DNA of 64,000 nucleotides, from the NCBI GenBank assembly GCA_964020155.1, contig OZ026562.1, positions 1,415,001 through 1,479,000 of the forward strand. The letters run 5' to 3'. Source of the DNA: Chondrilla cf. caribensis. Its lineage: Eukaryota > Porifera > Demospongiae > Chondrillida > Chondrillidae. A model generated the notes under the pieces. It did not search any database. It saw only the letters and a program-made list of their open reading frames with translations, and was not told the DNA's origin. Position 1 is the first letter of the stretch; every line of letters begins with the position of its first letter. Of this stretch, positions 11,288 through 23,883 are shown in pieces. Position numbers and translations under genes: made by a program.

Positions 11288-13582
11288 ATGTGGACCACTC
11301 TATTAATAATCTGCCTAGTCATAGGTGAGCTGCCCCACTAAGTGTGGGGAAGATATTGATTCAATGGGTGATTGGTAGAGAGATAGCACAGGTCTTTACT
11401 GACAGCATATTTTTAACATAGTGTTACGTGTGTGTGTGTGCGTAAATGTGCAAGTGTGTGTGTGTTTGTACATGTGCGTGTGCGTGTGCGTGTGTGTGTG
11501 TGAGTGCACACTGTGCCAGATAACAGCTGGATACCTACAGTGATTTCACTGTGTTGCTTTTTGGCTGTTGGTGCAAACCCAGGTTCTGTGGCCGCTCAGG
11601 GTCAGGCCCCTGATGAAGTTAACATCAATGCTGCACGGCGAGATGCTGCTGTGTCCTGGAAAAACAACAATCCCTGCCCAAATGGGGACATTGACTCTTA
11701 CGAACTGAGGTTTGGTGTAACTGGCTCTGGCATGACAGTGGTGACTATGGCTCCACGAACACGAGCAATAGGCACTGGTAGTGCTGTTCTAGTCAATCTG
11801 ACACCGTGTACAAATTACACAGTGGAAGTGAGGGTGAACTGCACAGATGGGACGGCAACACCTTTTAGCTCCATGGAAACCTTTCTCACAGATACAGATG
11901 GTGAGCACATTCAGTTAGCATATCAGATATTGTACATCCATTCTGTATATGCTGTAGTGTATGTAGGTCACATTACAAGTTGTATAGTGAGCACTCATCA
12001 CATGTACTGTACATACTGGTCTGTATCATATGTTTAGTTCCTTCGGCTCCATTGAATTTGATCGGTGAAAACCAGACTAACAGCACTATCGATCTAGCAT
12101 GGGATGCCCCCGCTGTGTGTGCAGATACAGTTGAGAGCTACAATGTGACATTTAATGGACAAACAATTAACACTGGATCGAATAGTTTGACATTTCAGTT
12201 GATGGATCTAGCAGCATTCACCAATTACACCATCAACATCACTGCTATCAACATGATAGGTGCAGGAGAAGCTTCCAACACAAGTGTAGTGCAAACACTT
12301 GAAAACTGTGAGTTTGCAAGCGTTTCAAACTGTAAGTATGCACAATCACGTGCAATCCTCCTCAATGTGTTCTTCTTATATGTACAGTGCCTTCTGAGCC
12401 TCTGAATCTTATCGGAGCTGCTATTAATACTACATCCGTTGGACTACGCTGGGACCCACCTGAGTTCCCCAATGGAATTCTCACTCAGTACATAGTGAAG
12501 TACAGTAACGGATCAATGGTTGGTGACATGCCGACCACACAGGTGGTGGACCCAGGGTCACTGTCAACTATTGTGACCAACCTAATGAACAACACCAACT
12601 ATACATTTGCTATTGCTGCTGCCAACAGTGCAGGAAATAGTACATGTTCAAATGAAATCACTATCATGACACCAGGTATGTACGTACGTACATGTATATA
12701 TACATACATGCCAACACTATGTAGGTATGGCAGTAGGTATGGTGGTAGGTATGGCCGTAGGTATGGCGGTAGGTATGGCAGTAGATATGGCCGTAGGTAT
12801 GGGGGTAGGTATGGCAGTAGATATGGTGGTAGGTATGGCGGTAGGTATGGTGGTAGGTATGGTGGTAGGTATGGCCGTAGGTATGGCAGTAGGTATGGCG
12901 GTAGGTATGGTGCATATGATGTTAACGTGTATACTTGTATCCTGGTGGGTGGGCGATTGGTGGGTGGATCAAAGAGTAACTTTGCTGATATATGTACGTA
13001 TGTGGTACAGCACATGCCATTCGGATATAACAGCACAGGTCAACAGACAGGTTTCATTGTTCAGGATTACTCTATCAAGAACCCAGCAACAAACAGTCTT
13101 AATTGCTTACGATATTCAGTATTGGACTGATTACTTGTGGATACCCCATAAGTACTCTAGGATATAAGCAATACATGTACACTAGACCCAGGTGGATACA
13201 GTCCATATGGTGTTAAACTGCATATGTACATGTTCAATTCACTGGATGTGTTTTCTTCCACCTAGATATGGACCCCATTGCACCCTCAGCACCAGTCAAC
13301 TTCAGAAGTGTCATTGAGCCAACAAGCATAAAGCTCTCGTGGGATCCTCCAATTCGGCTTACAAACTTCGCCTACTACATCGTTGCCTTTATCTCGCCAC
13401 CCAGTAATGCCACTGTCAATGTAACCGAGCCCTGTGCCAATGTAGGGCCTCTTTTACCTGAGACAAATTATACATGTAGTTGCACCCCTTTCACGTCTGA
13501 TGGCAGAGCAGGAGAAGTAGCAGTGGTGTCAGGAAGGACAACTACACCAAGTGAGTGCCACCCGACTAAATCCACCTAGCAG

Positions 13583-13674
<92 letters not shown>

Positions 13675-16011
13675 TGCATGGACTATATGTACACATACTG
13701 TATCCAATGTATGTACATACGTACGAACATTTTCTAAGATCCACTATCTCCTGGAATTCACTATCCTGTTTCTGTATTATGGAATAATGTCATAGTTCTC
13801 ATGCATGTATGTAATAGATTTGCCCTCGTCCATAAAATACACACTTAACCCTTTACTATCACTACCACATATGATGCTTGGAACATACTCCACTCCATAA
13901 CTACATACGTACTTAACACATTACTATCACTACCACATGATGCTTGGAAATGTACTGACTCCCCTCCACCACTACATACTCCATCCTTTACCATCAACAG
14001 TGCTCATGATGCCCATGAACGTCAATGCCACTGCCACCTCGACCACCACCATCAATGTAACGTGGATGCAACCCTCCTTCATGAACACCATTGATGACTA
14101 CTTTATCTCTTGGGAGCCTTTCGGGTTACCTGATGGAGTGGTGCTTCAAGGAGGAATGGAAGAGATCCAGTGTGCTAGTGCCAACACACCCGATGCTGGG
14201 ATGCCCAACTGTACCGATGTTATGGAGTTCAACATTTCAGGACTCGAGGAGTTCATCAATTACAGGGTCATGGTGATAGCATCCAATGATGCTGGAAACA
14301 GTACATCGGGAAACGACACTGCACTCACACTACCAGCAAGTGAGTGGTAGTCAATACTTACTGTACATACACACCCATACTCATAAAACATGGTATATCT
14401 ACATGTATCTACATACATACATACATACAGTATGTGTACTATGTGTATACTGTACATATGTATAAATATCCAAAATCTCTTTGAGGGTCTAATTTACTCA
14501 AGTATCTACCACATTCTGTCTCTACAGTACCTAATGGTGTTGTGTCAAACATCAACATCACAGAGATCACATACAACTCTGTCAACCTATACTGGGAGAT
14601 GATACCATATCTCACCCGGAATGGACCCAACATTAGGTACATCATCACACTACAGGTGCAGGGATCTTCTGATCCGCCGAGGATAATCACAAGGGCAACA
14701 AATACTGCTTTCATAGTGGACTTGCTTCCACTCACCACCTACGAAATCTTCATCACTGCTAGCAATTCGGAGGGGAATGCATTGGACACGTCGCAAATTG
14801 TACAGTTCACAACATTGGCAAGACGTGAGTGTGTAGCACAACAAGCACATCCATGCTTAGTGCAGTATACACTTGTGATCACACTGTGGCCAGGTGCATT
14901 GACATGCATACCATTGAGTCTACTCAAGTCAAATTCACACGTAGCTCAAATTTCCGGATAAGTCAGATGGTTAAGCTTGTACCACATCCCATCATATTAT
15001 GATATACATGCTTTTGTTCACTCCTACAGCTCCCAGTGGGGTGTCCAACATCATGGTATCCCCCAACTCTGCTGGGACGGAGGCAAACATAACCTGGGAT
15101 GGCCCTGATGTTGGTGCTGATGTGGTGTACTCCGTGGTGATCACTAACTCCAGCAACAACGTAGTCTGGACTGGGTCGGGAATCAACACCACCAACATCA
15201 TGGCAACTGGTCTAGGTGAGCATCTGAAGAGTAACCGTGTACATGTACAAATGTCTATTCATACTTACATTTATGCTATACTAATACCTAATGCTACAGA
15301 ACCATTTATTCTCTACACTGTGACCATTACTCCAAGTACTAGTGGAGGAAGTGGACCCCCTCTGTCTAGGATGTTCTACACAAGAGAAGAAGGTATGATT
15401 GCACACACTTGCTTTACTCTAAGTATTTCTAGGTTTTAAGCATCCCCACTTCTGTCCACAATACAGTTCCTGCAGTTACGGTTGGGAACATTCAAGGCAG
15501 GATCGATGACAACGGTCTAACAGTGACCTTCACCCCACTTACGGACCCCAACGACGCCAGAGGCAATGTGTCCTACATCGTCTGCTACATGCAACTTGGA
15601 AGCACTGAGGAGGTTTGCCGGACAACCACGGGTTCCTCTGTCACCTTCCCAGGGTCCTTTGCTGGGAGCCTGTACAGTGTAACTGTAACACCAGCCACCA
15701 CAGTTGGAGCAGGAACTCAAAGTGCACCTATTAGCATCGGTCAGTATATACACATCTACTCTTACACACATATACTATATGCATACATCTATGTATATAC
15801 ACTGTACATACATATGCTCCTTCACAGTCCCGCATTATTCACAAAGAAGTAACTTGAGGCCCTTTTCTACCCCACAGACGGCAGAGAGGCTCTCCCACCA
15901 TCAACTATAGCTCTCATAGTCACCCTATGTGTGGTGACCCCTATCGTGGCAGCTGTGGTCATCACAACACTCCTAGTGCTGCTCTGCCTTGGGAAATGCA
16001 AAGGAAAGTAA
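11288..16011 (+). CDS. FN3-repeat type I membrane protein, gene A
   Basis: Eleven exons: 11288-11324, 11583-11900, 12038-12307, 12388-12675, 13266-13550, 14001-14339, 14528-14824, 15030-15215, 15300-15392, 15467-15739, 15878-16011. They sum to 2,520 bp (839 aa), and every intron is phase 1. Exon 1 is a hydrophobic signal peptide (MWTTLLIICLVIG). Then come eight fibronectin type III domains, one per exon except the seventh, which is split over exons 8 and 9. The last exon has a transmembrane segment of about 24 residues (IALIVTLCVVTPIVAAVV) and a very short basic, Cys-containing tail (CLGKCKGK). Many N-x-S/T sites suggest a glycosylated ectodomain. The role is probably cell-surface binding or adhesion, by inference only; the tail has no signalling motif. 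An ATG at 11504 could start a shorter form, but the 11288 signal exon is conserved in gene B. Confidence 0.85.
11430..11503. repeat. (GT)n-rich tract in gene A intron 1
   Basis: An interrupted GT/GC tract. The equivalent place in gene B intron 1 (16930-17028) has a longer, purer GT array. Confidence 0.85.
12721..12910 (+). repeat. 12-bp minisatellite in gene A intron 4
   Basis: Nearly 16 copies of GTAGGTATGGNN, with the last two bases and one internal base varying. Gene B has a single copy at the matching place (near 18245). The array lies shortly after the intron 4 donor and each unit looks like a 5' splice site. Confidence 0.92.
13585..13672. repeat. (GT)n microsatellite in gene A intron 5
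   Basis: About 43 GT units. Gene B has only a short remnant at the same place (near 18945-18970). Confidence 0.93.
13848..14000 (+). repeat. Duplicated intronic unit before FN3 exon 6 (gene A)
   Basis: Two degenerate copies of a block with TTACTATCACTACCACA, ATGATGCTTGGAA and TACTCCACTCC. The same block occurs twice in gene B (about 19135-19295) and three times in gene C (about 28695-28901). Confidence 0.7.
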
Positions 16012-16799
16012 CCTCGGAGAACAGTTGCAGAATGCGCGTGTACCGTAAAAATTACATCAATAGAACTCACATTTCATGGGATAATCTTGTACATATGAAC
16101 ACACATACACCCAACGCTAACACAATACTATACATACAATATTGTTATTTGATTTAAAAACCTTTCAGAAGCAAACTTTTATATGTACATAGGCTTGCAA
16201 GTATGTAGGTGTACACCTATCCAAGACTGAGTAATACATGTATGTACATATGGATGATAACGATATTATGGCAAGTTATCGGCTGTTTCATTTCTGTTGA
16301 AAGTTCGGATCAGTTTTCTAACCAGTTAATGATGTCATGTAGTACATTACATGCGGACAATCTACACAGGCTCATGTTTCAGCCAGTACTGATGTGGTTA
16401 CATATGTAGCACCGCACAAACATACGTACATGTGTATGGCATTGGGAAAAGAAGAGATGACAGTACCAAATTGGTCACGGCTCGTATGTACCAACAGAGG
16501 ACTGTGTACTAAATTTAGAGTGACCTTTCAGGCAATCATGTTTCTTACAAATCACTGATCTAGCATGATATGCCAAATTGAAGGGTGGACCATGGCTACA
16601 ATGACAACGGTATACAAAGATGGAATTTAAGGTATTGAAACTCTGTGCCATGAGGTAATAAGTGATAGGGGTTACTAAGTAGTGAATAGGTCTTATCACT
16701 TGATTCTTAAGCAGAAATTCCTTCAGAACTCCTCAGTTTCACTTGTTGATATAGTCCAAGAACCAAAGTAGAACCAGTGTCCTGGTAGGAACAACAGTA
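16012..16799. other. Spacer between genes A and B
   Basis: Non-coding. The first part is homologous to the 3' flank of gene B (21884-22190). The part from 16310 is homologous to the flank upstream of gene A (8826-9280). The last 100 bp (16701-16799) match the conserved upstream block. So the A/B duplication joint lies near 16305. Confidence 0.6.
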
Positions 16800-16935
16800 A
16801 TGTGGACTGCTCTATTAGCAATCTGCCTAGTCATAGGTGAGCTGCCCCACTAAAGGTGGGGAAAATATTGATCTAATAGGTGGATAGACTGTAAAGGTCT
16901 TCACTGACACCACATTTTTAACATAGTGTTTTGTG

Positions 16936-17027
<92 letters not shown>

Positions 17028-20000
17028 TGAGTGCACACTGTGCCAGATAACAGCTGGATACCTACAGTGATTTCACTGTTGCTTTTCGGCTGTTGGTGCA
17101 AACCCAGGTTCTGTGGCCGCTCAGGGTCAGGCCCCGGATGAAGTCAACATCAATACTGCACGGCGAGATGTGACTGTGTCCTGGAACAACAACAATCCCT
17201 GCCCAAATGGGGACATTGACTCTTACGAACTGAGGTTTGGTGTAACTGGCTCTGGCATGACAGTGGTGACTATGGCTCCACGAACACCGGGAACAGGCAC
17301 TGGTAGTGCTGTTCTAGTCAATCTGACACCGTGTACAAATTACATGGTCGAAGTAAGGGTGAACTGCACAGATGGGACGGCAACACCTTTTAGCTCCATG
17401 GAAACCTTTCTCACAGATACAGATGGTGAGCACATTCAGTTAGCATAGCAGATATTGTACATCCATTCTGTATATGCTGTAGTGTATGTAGGTCACATTA
17501 CAAGTTGTATAGTGAGCACTCATCACATGTACTATACATATTTATCTGTCTCATATGTGTAGTTCCTTCGGCTCCATTGAATTTGATCGGTGAAAACCAG
17601 ACTAACAGCACTATCGATCTAGCATGGGATGCTCCCGCTGTGTGTGGAGATACAGTTGTCAACTACACTGTGGCATTCAATGGACAAACAATTAGCACTG
17701 GATCGAATAGTTTGACATTTCAGTTGATGGATCTAGCAGCATTCACCAATTACACCATCAACATCACTGCTATCAACATGATAGGTGCAGGAAAAGCTTC
17801 CAACACAATCATAGTGCAAACGGTTGAAAACTGTGAGTTGAAGACTTCGACAAACACACTAATAAGAATGCACAGTATGCATAATCACGTGCAATCCTCC
17901 TCAATGTGTTCTCCTTGTATGTACAGTGCCTTCTGAGCCTCTGAATCTTATCGGAGCTGCTATTACTGCTACATCCGTTGGACTACGCTGGGTCCAACCT
18001 GAGTTCCCCAATGGAATTCTCACTCAGTACATAGTGAAGTACAGTAACGGATCAATGGTTGGTGACATGCCGACCACACAGGTGGTGGACCCAGGGTCAC
18101 TGTCAACTACTGTGACCAACCTAATGAACAACACCAACTATACATTTGCTATTGCTGCTGCCAACAATGGAGGAAATAGTATATGTTCAAATGAAATCAC
18201 CATCATGACACCAGGTATGTACGTACACATGCACGCCAGCTCTATGTAGGTATGGTGCATATGGTGTTAACGTGTATACTTGTATCCTGGTGGGTGGGCA
18301 ATTGGTGGGTGGATCAAAGAGTAACTTTGCTGGTATATGTACGTATGTGGTACAGCACATGCCAGTCGGATATAACAGCACAGGTCAACAGACAGGTTTC
18401 ATTGTTAAGGATTACTCTATCAAGAACCCAGCAACAAACAATCTTCATTGCCTACGATATTCAGTATTGGACTGATTACTTGTGGATACCCCATAAGTAC
18501 TCTAGGATATAAGCAATACATGTACACTAAAACCAGGTGGATACAGTCCATATGGTGTTAACCTGCATATGTACATGTTCAATTCACTTGATGTGTTTTC
18601 TTCCACCTAGATATGGACCCCATTGCACCCTCAGCACCAGTCAACTTCAGAAGTGACATTGAGCCAACAAGCATAAAGCTCTCGTGGGATCCTCCAATTC
18701 GGCTCACAAACTTCGCCTACTACATCGTTGCCTTTATCTCGCCACCCAGTAATGCCACTGTCAATGTAACCGAGCCCTGTGCCAATGTAGGGCCTCTTTT
18801 ACCTGAGACAAATTATACATGCAGTTGCACCCCTTTCACGTCTGATGGCAGAGCAGGAGAAGTAGCAGTGGTGTCAGGAAGGACAACTACACCAAGTGAG
18901 TGCCACCTGATCAAATCCACCTAGTAGTGCACACCGGCGCACGTGCGCGTGTGTGTATGTGTGTGTATGCATGGACTATGTGTATACATACTGAATCCAA
19001 TGTATGTACACATGTACATTCTCCAAAGGTTCACTATCTCCTGGAATTCCCTGTCCTTTTTTGTATTACAGAATAATGCCATTGTTCTTGTGTACATACG
19101 TAATAGATTTGCCCTCGTTCATGAATTACACACTTAACCCTTTACTATCACTACCACATACGTATGATGCTTGGAACATACTCCACTCCATAACTACATA
19201 CGTACTTAACACATTACTATCACTACCACAAATGATGCTTGTGCACGTACTGACTCCACTCCACCACTACATACTCCATCCTTTACCATCAACAGTGCTC
19301 ATGATGCCCATGGATGTCACAGCCACTGCCACCTCGGCCACCACCATCAATGTACGGTGGATGCAACCCTCCTTCATGAACACCATTGATGACTACTTTA
19401 TCTCTTGGGAGCCTTTCGGGTTACCTGATGGAGTGGTGCTTCAAGGAGGAATGGAAGAGATCCAGTGTGCTAGTGCCAACACACCCGATGCTGGGATGCC
19501 CAACTGTACCGATGTCATGGAGTTCAACATTACAGGACTCGAAGAGTTCATCAACTACAGGGTCATGGTGATAGCATCCAATGATGTTGGAAACAGTACA
19601 TCGGGAACAGACACTGCACTCACACTACCAGCAAGTGAGTGGTAGTCTATACTTACTGTACATACACACCCATACTCATAAAACATGGTATATCTACATG
19701 TATCTACATACATACATACATACAGTATGTGTACTATATGTATATACAGCATACTGTGTGTATGAAAAATAACCAAAATCTCTTTGAGGGTCTAATTTAC
19801 TCAAGAATCTACCACATTTCTGTCTCTACAGTACCTGATGGTGTTGTGTCGAACATCACCACTACAGAGATCACATACAACTCCATCAGCCTATACTGGG
19901 AGATGATACCATATCTCAACCAGAATGGACCCAACATTAGGTACATAATCACACTACAGGAGCAGGGATCTTCTGATCCGCCGAGGATAATCACGAGGGC

Positions 20001-21883
20001 AACAAATACTGCTTTCATAGTGGACTTGCTTACACTCACCACCTACGAAATCTTCATCACTGCTAGCAATTCAGAGGGAAATGCATTGATCATGTCGCAA
20101 ATTGTACAGTTCACAACATTGGCGAGACGTGAGTGTGTAGTGCAACAAGCACATCCATGCTTAGTGCAGTATACACTTGTGATTGCACTGTGGCCAGGTA
20201 CATTGACATGCATACAGTCAAGTCTACTCAAGTCAATCAAATTTACATACGTATACAGCTCAAATTACTGGATAAATCAGATGGTTGATATGTGTTTGTT
20301 CCAAAAAATCTGTGCTTAGGATATTAATCTCTGATACAGAAGGGTAATTCCTGTTAAGTAGAACTCGACTCAGTGTCCCCGCAGCTTCGACTCATCTGGA
20401 TTTAACTGGCAAACTGATTGACAACAATGTCATCATTGGCGTGCACGCATGTACAAATGTCTATGTACATATCGTGTGGTACATGTGTAAGTATGTAGAG
20501 TCCCTTTACAGCGATGTTAAGGCAATAAAACTGCACATTACCAGTTGCAGTAAAATAACTCAAGTTGTGTACCCAGGTACAAGAAGTGAATTAAGATCTA
20601 CTGACTTTAGCACCCTACGTAAAAGAAACTCTTACCAATTAGGGTCAAAATCCTTTATTTTTGTGCCCAGGACTGCAGGATATATACTAGACTACAACTG
20701 AATATGTATATTACAACGTACTACGTCTAGTGTAAATGCATATCATACTGTATGTACTGTATGCATGTATGTACGTAAGTCCACTATGTACACATGTATG
20801 CATGCAGCTCTTGCTGTACAATGTATGTACCGGTGTGTACGTACAGTGTACCACATCCCACAATATTATGATATACATGCTTATGTTCACTCCTACAGCT
20901 CCCAGTGGGGTGTCCAACATCATGGTATCCCCCAACTCTGCTGGGACAGAGGCAAACGTAACCTGGGATGGCCCTGATGTCGGTGCTGATGTGGTATACT
21001 CCGTGGTGATCACTAACTCCAGCAACAACGTAGTATGGACTGGGTCGGGAATCAACACCACCAACATCATGGCTACTGGTCTAGGTGAGCATCTGAAGAG
21101 TAACCATGTACATGTACAAATGTCTATTCAGACTTATGTTTATGCTATACTAATACCTAATGCTACAGAACCATTTATTCTCTACACTGTGACCATTACT
21201 CCAAGTACTACTGGAGGAAATGGACCCCCTCTGTCTAGGATGTTCTACACAAGAGAAGAAGGTATGATTACACACACTTGTTTCACTCTAAGAATTTCTA
21301 GGTTTTAAGTATCCCCACTGCTGTCCACAATACAGTTCCTGCAGTTACGGTTGGGAACATTCAAGGCAGGATCGATGACAACGGTCTAACAGTGACCTTC
21401 ACCCCGCTTACGGACCCCAACGACGCAAGAGGCAATGTGTCCTACATCGTCTGCTACATGCAACTTGGAAGCACTGAGGAGGTTTGCCGGACAACCACGG
21501 GTAACTCTGTCACCTTCCCAGGGTCCTTTGCTGGGAGCCTGTACAGTGTAACTGTAACACCGGCCACCACAGTTGGAGCAGGAACTCAAAGTGCACCTAT
21601 TAGCATTGGTCAGTATATACACATCTACTCTTACACACATAGAATATGCATATTATGCATACATCTACATACACTGTACATATGTATCTTCCTTCACAGC
21701 CTCACATTTTTCACACACAAGTAACTTGAGGCCCTTTTCTACCCCATAGATGGCAGGAACGATCTCCCATCATCATCTATAGCTCTCATAGTCACCCTAT
21801 GTGTGGTGACCCCTATCGTGGCAGCTGTGGTCATCACAACACTCCTAGTGCTGCTCTGCCTTGGAAAATGCAAAGGAAAGTAA
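16800..21883 (+). CDS. FN3-repeat type I membrane protein, gene B (tandem copy of A)
   Basis: Eleven exons, each exactly as long as in gene A: 16800-16836, 17108-17425, 17563-17832, 17927-18214, 18611-18895, 19296-19634, 19832-20128, 20899-21084, 21169-21261, 21336-21608, 21750-21883; 839 aa. It has a signal peptide (MWTALLAICLVIG), eight FN3 domains, one transmembrane segment and the same CLGKCKGK tail. Differences from A are scattered substitutions, for example NMIGAGKAS against NMIGAGEAS and NVRWMQ against NVTWMQ, which removes an N-glycosylation site. Reading frame and splice sites are intact, so this looks like a working recent duplicate rather than a pseudogene. Introns differ more than exons: intron 4 lacks the minisatellite of A, and intron 7 carries an insertion of roughly 570 bp. 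Confidence 0.85.
16930..17028. repeat. (GT)n microsatellite in gene B intron 1
   Basis: About 47 GT units with two TT interruptions, at the place equivalent to 11430-11503 in gene A. Confidence 0.93.
20283..20850. other. Insertion specific to gene B intron 7
   Basis: Gene A intron 7 is 205 bp and gene B intron 7 is 770 bp. Homology runs to CAGATGGTT and resumes at TACCACATCCCA. The roughly 570 bp between have no counterpart in A and no coding likeness. I saw no clear terminal repeats. Confidence 0.6.
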
Positions 21884-23883
21884 CCTCGGAGAACAGTTGC
21901 AGAATGCGCGTGTACTACTACGACAACTTTAATAGAACTTTATTTTATGGCATAATTTTGTATATGTATGTATATGAACATACATACACACAATGCTAGC
22001 ATGCTACTGTACATATTCAATTTTAAAAACATTTGAAAGTGAACATGTACGTACATACTTAGGCTTGTAGGTATGCAACTATGTACAAATTTTATGTAAA
22101 TACGTATTTATAACCGGGAATAAATGTATGTACATATGGATTATAGTGTTATTATGGCAAGTTATTGGCTACTTCATTTCCATCGCAAGTATATTCGAGG
22201 ACATTGAAGTTTTGAAGCGCTTGATACACTTGTACGTACGTACGTATATTAGTCAGGGAAGATTGATCGATTAATCGAGAAATCAATTGATGTTTATTTC
22301 TAATCCGATCGTTGTAAGTAGTACAAACAAATTGATCAATCGCAGGAAGTAATTGAGTGAGGATAACAGGGAACCACTCACCTCATTACCCACTAACTTT
22401 ACTCCATGGGGTAAGGCTTGTACATTGAGTCTCAAGAGTCTACATTAAGTCTATTGGATGATTAGTCCGCCCAATAAAGTGGTAGTGGTTTCCAGTTAAG
22501 TCAACTTACTTACTTCTGGTGATTACTCGGTTAATAAATCCATTACATTGCACTGATAATCGATTTGAAAGTCAAAGCCAATTTCTAGCACTAACATACG
22601 TATATACGTACAGTATACACATACAGTACATATGTACATACTTTAGCATGTACATACATATGTACGTACGTATGTAGGCATATTGGCTGGTATAAGGGTT
22701 TCTGTATAACAATATTATGTTTGATTGTTTCAAAAGAAACATACATATTCTTCCCTTCGCCACATTCCCTGTACGAACATCCGTTGTTACATATGCTTGT
22801 GCACTCATGACCAGAATTGATGAATGCATGCACACGTGATTGCCAAAGGTTACTTATCATGAAATCTATTACGACCAATATGGACGGTCAATGTCACGTA
22901 TGGCATTGTTGCACACAAGGGACATTCCGCAATACTGCATCAAGAAAGGTTTCTCATGACCTCATAGTTCAGCCATATTATCAGGAAGCCCTCCAGTTGG
23001 CATGAGAGTGGAATCCGCTAGTTAATGACATCAAGACATACCAGGTTCATGTTAACCTTGTCAGATAGCCCAGGTATGCAATTACGACATTGCTCTGTGA
23101 CTAGCACATGCTGTGGAATCTGTATGACTCTAACACCTAGCTACCTCCTAGAGCTAAGCATATGCATGCATACATACAGTACACACACACAAACACATGA
23201 ATTTACATGAGAAAACGGTAATTTTTTTTACCTCCTTCTTCCTTTTACATACTGCACATGCACATGTGCAAGAAGTGTGACAAACTGAGTCATTTTAGCT
23301 TTGCATGTGGGCTGGATATGAACAATACTGTAGAGACTGGTTGGTAACACAACACACTGTAGGAGTGGCCAGTTAGGCCCTTGGTCTGACGGGCCCCTTG
23401 TCAATCATGTGCAGTAAAGACCCCAATTCAAATGTCAAAATTGATGACAATTGATCTGCTAGATGATACACTCACACCTCTCCCCCAAGCATTCCATTCA
23501 AACCACAATGGACTCACTGAAAAGGTGGTCAATTTACCCTCCCATGGCAATAAACTACACTAACACAGACAGTGTTGCTACTGGTACAAATCTGTGCATG
23601 CTGTACAGTACGCACTGTACAATACACATTGCACGTACATATGTACAGTACAGACAAACGAGCGCATTTATGAAAAAGACGGAAAAGTGTTACTCAGGTG
23701 GCTTTTGTGGACGTTAACTTCTCAGGTATGCAAGATTACCCTCACTAATCTAATCAGGGCTACAATGGAGACGAACTTGGATAGAATTACATTCTGACAG
23801 CTTACACATATATAGTCTTGTGATGGAGATATCTAATCCACTATTGAGATCGACTGATAGCAGACACTGTTATGGTGGGAAAG
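21884..23883. other. Spacer between genes B and C
   Basis: The first 300 bp match the 3' flank of gene A. A hAT-like MITE follows (about 22255-22598). The rest up to 23883 shows no gene; short open frames have no family likeness. Confidence 0.5.
22255..22598. mobile_element. MITE-like element, hAT-type (copy 1)
   Basis: It shares blocks with 25084-25370 in the same order: AATCGATT near the start, AAGTAATTNAGTG in the middle, TTTACTCCATG, and CTGATAATCGATTTGA near the end. It contains no ORF. Confidence 0.5.

Noticed and set aside
11504..11582. Alternative start of gene A (MHTVPDNSW)
   Set aside because: Gene B lacks this ATG in frame, and the signal-peptide exons at 11288 and 16800 are conserved with matching phase. 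It remains a possible minor start.
12599..13130. RYGGRYGS-rich or PYLPPYL-rich open frames
   Set aside because: They come from the 12-bp intronic minisatellite of gene A; gene B lacks it and has the same exons.
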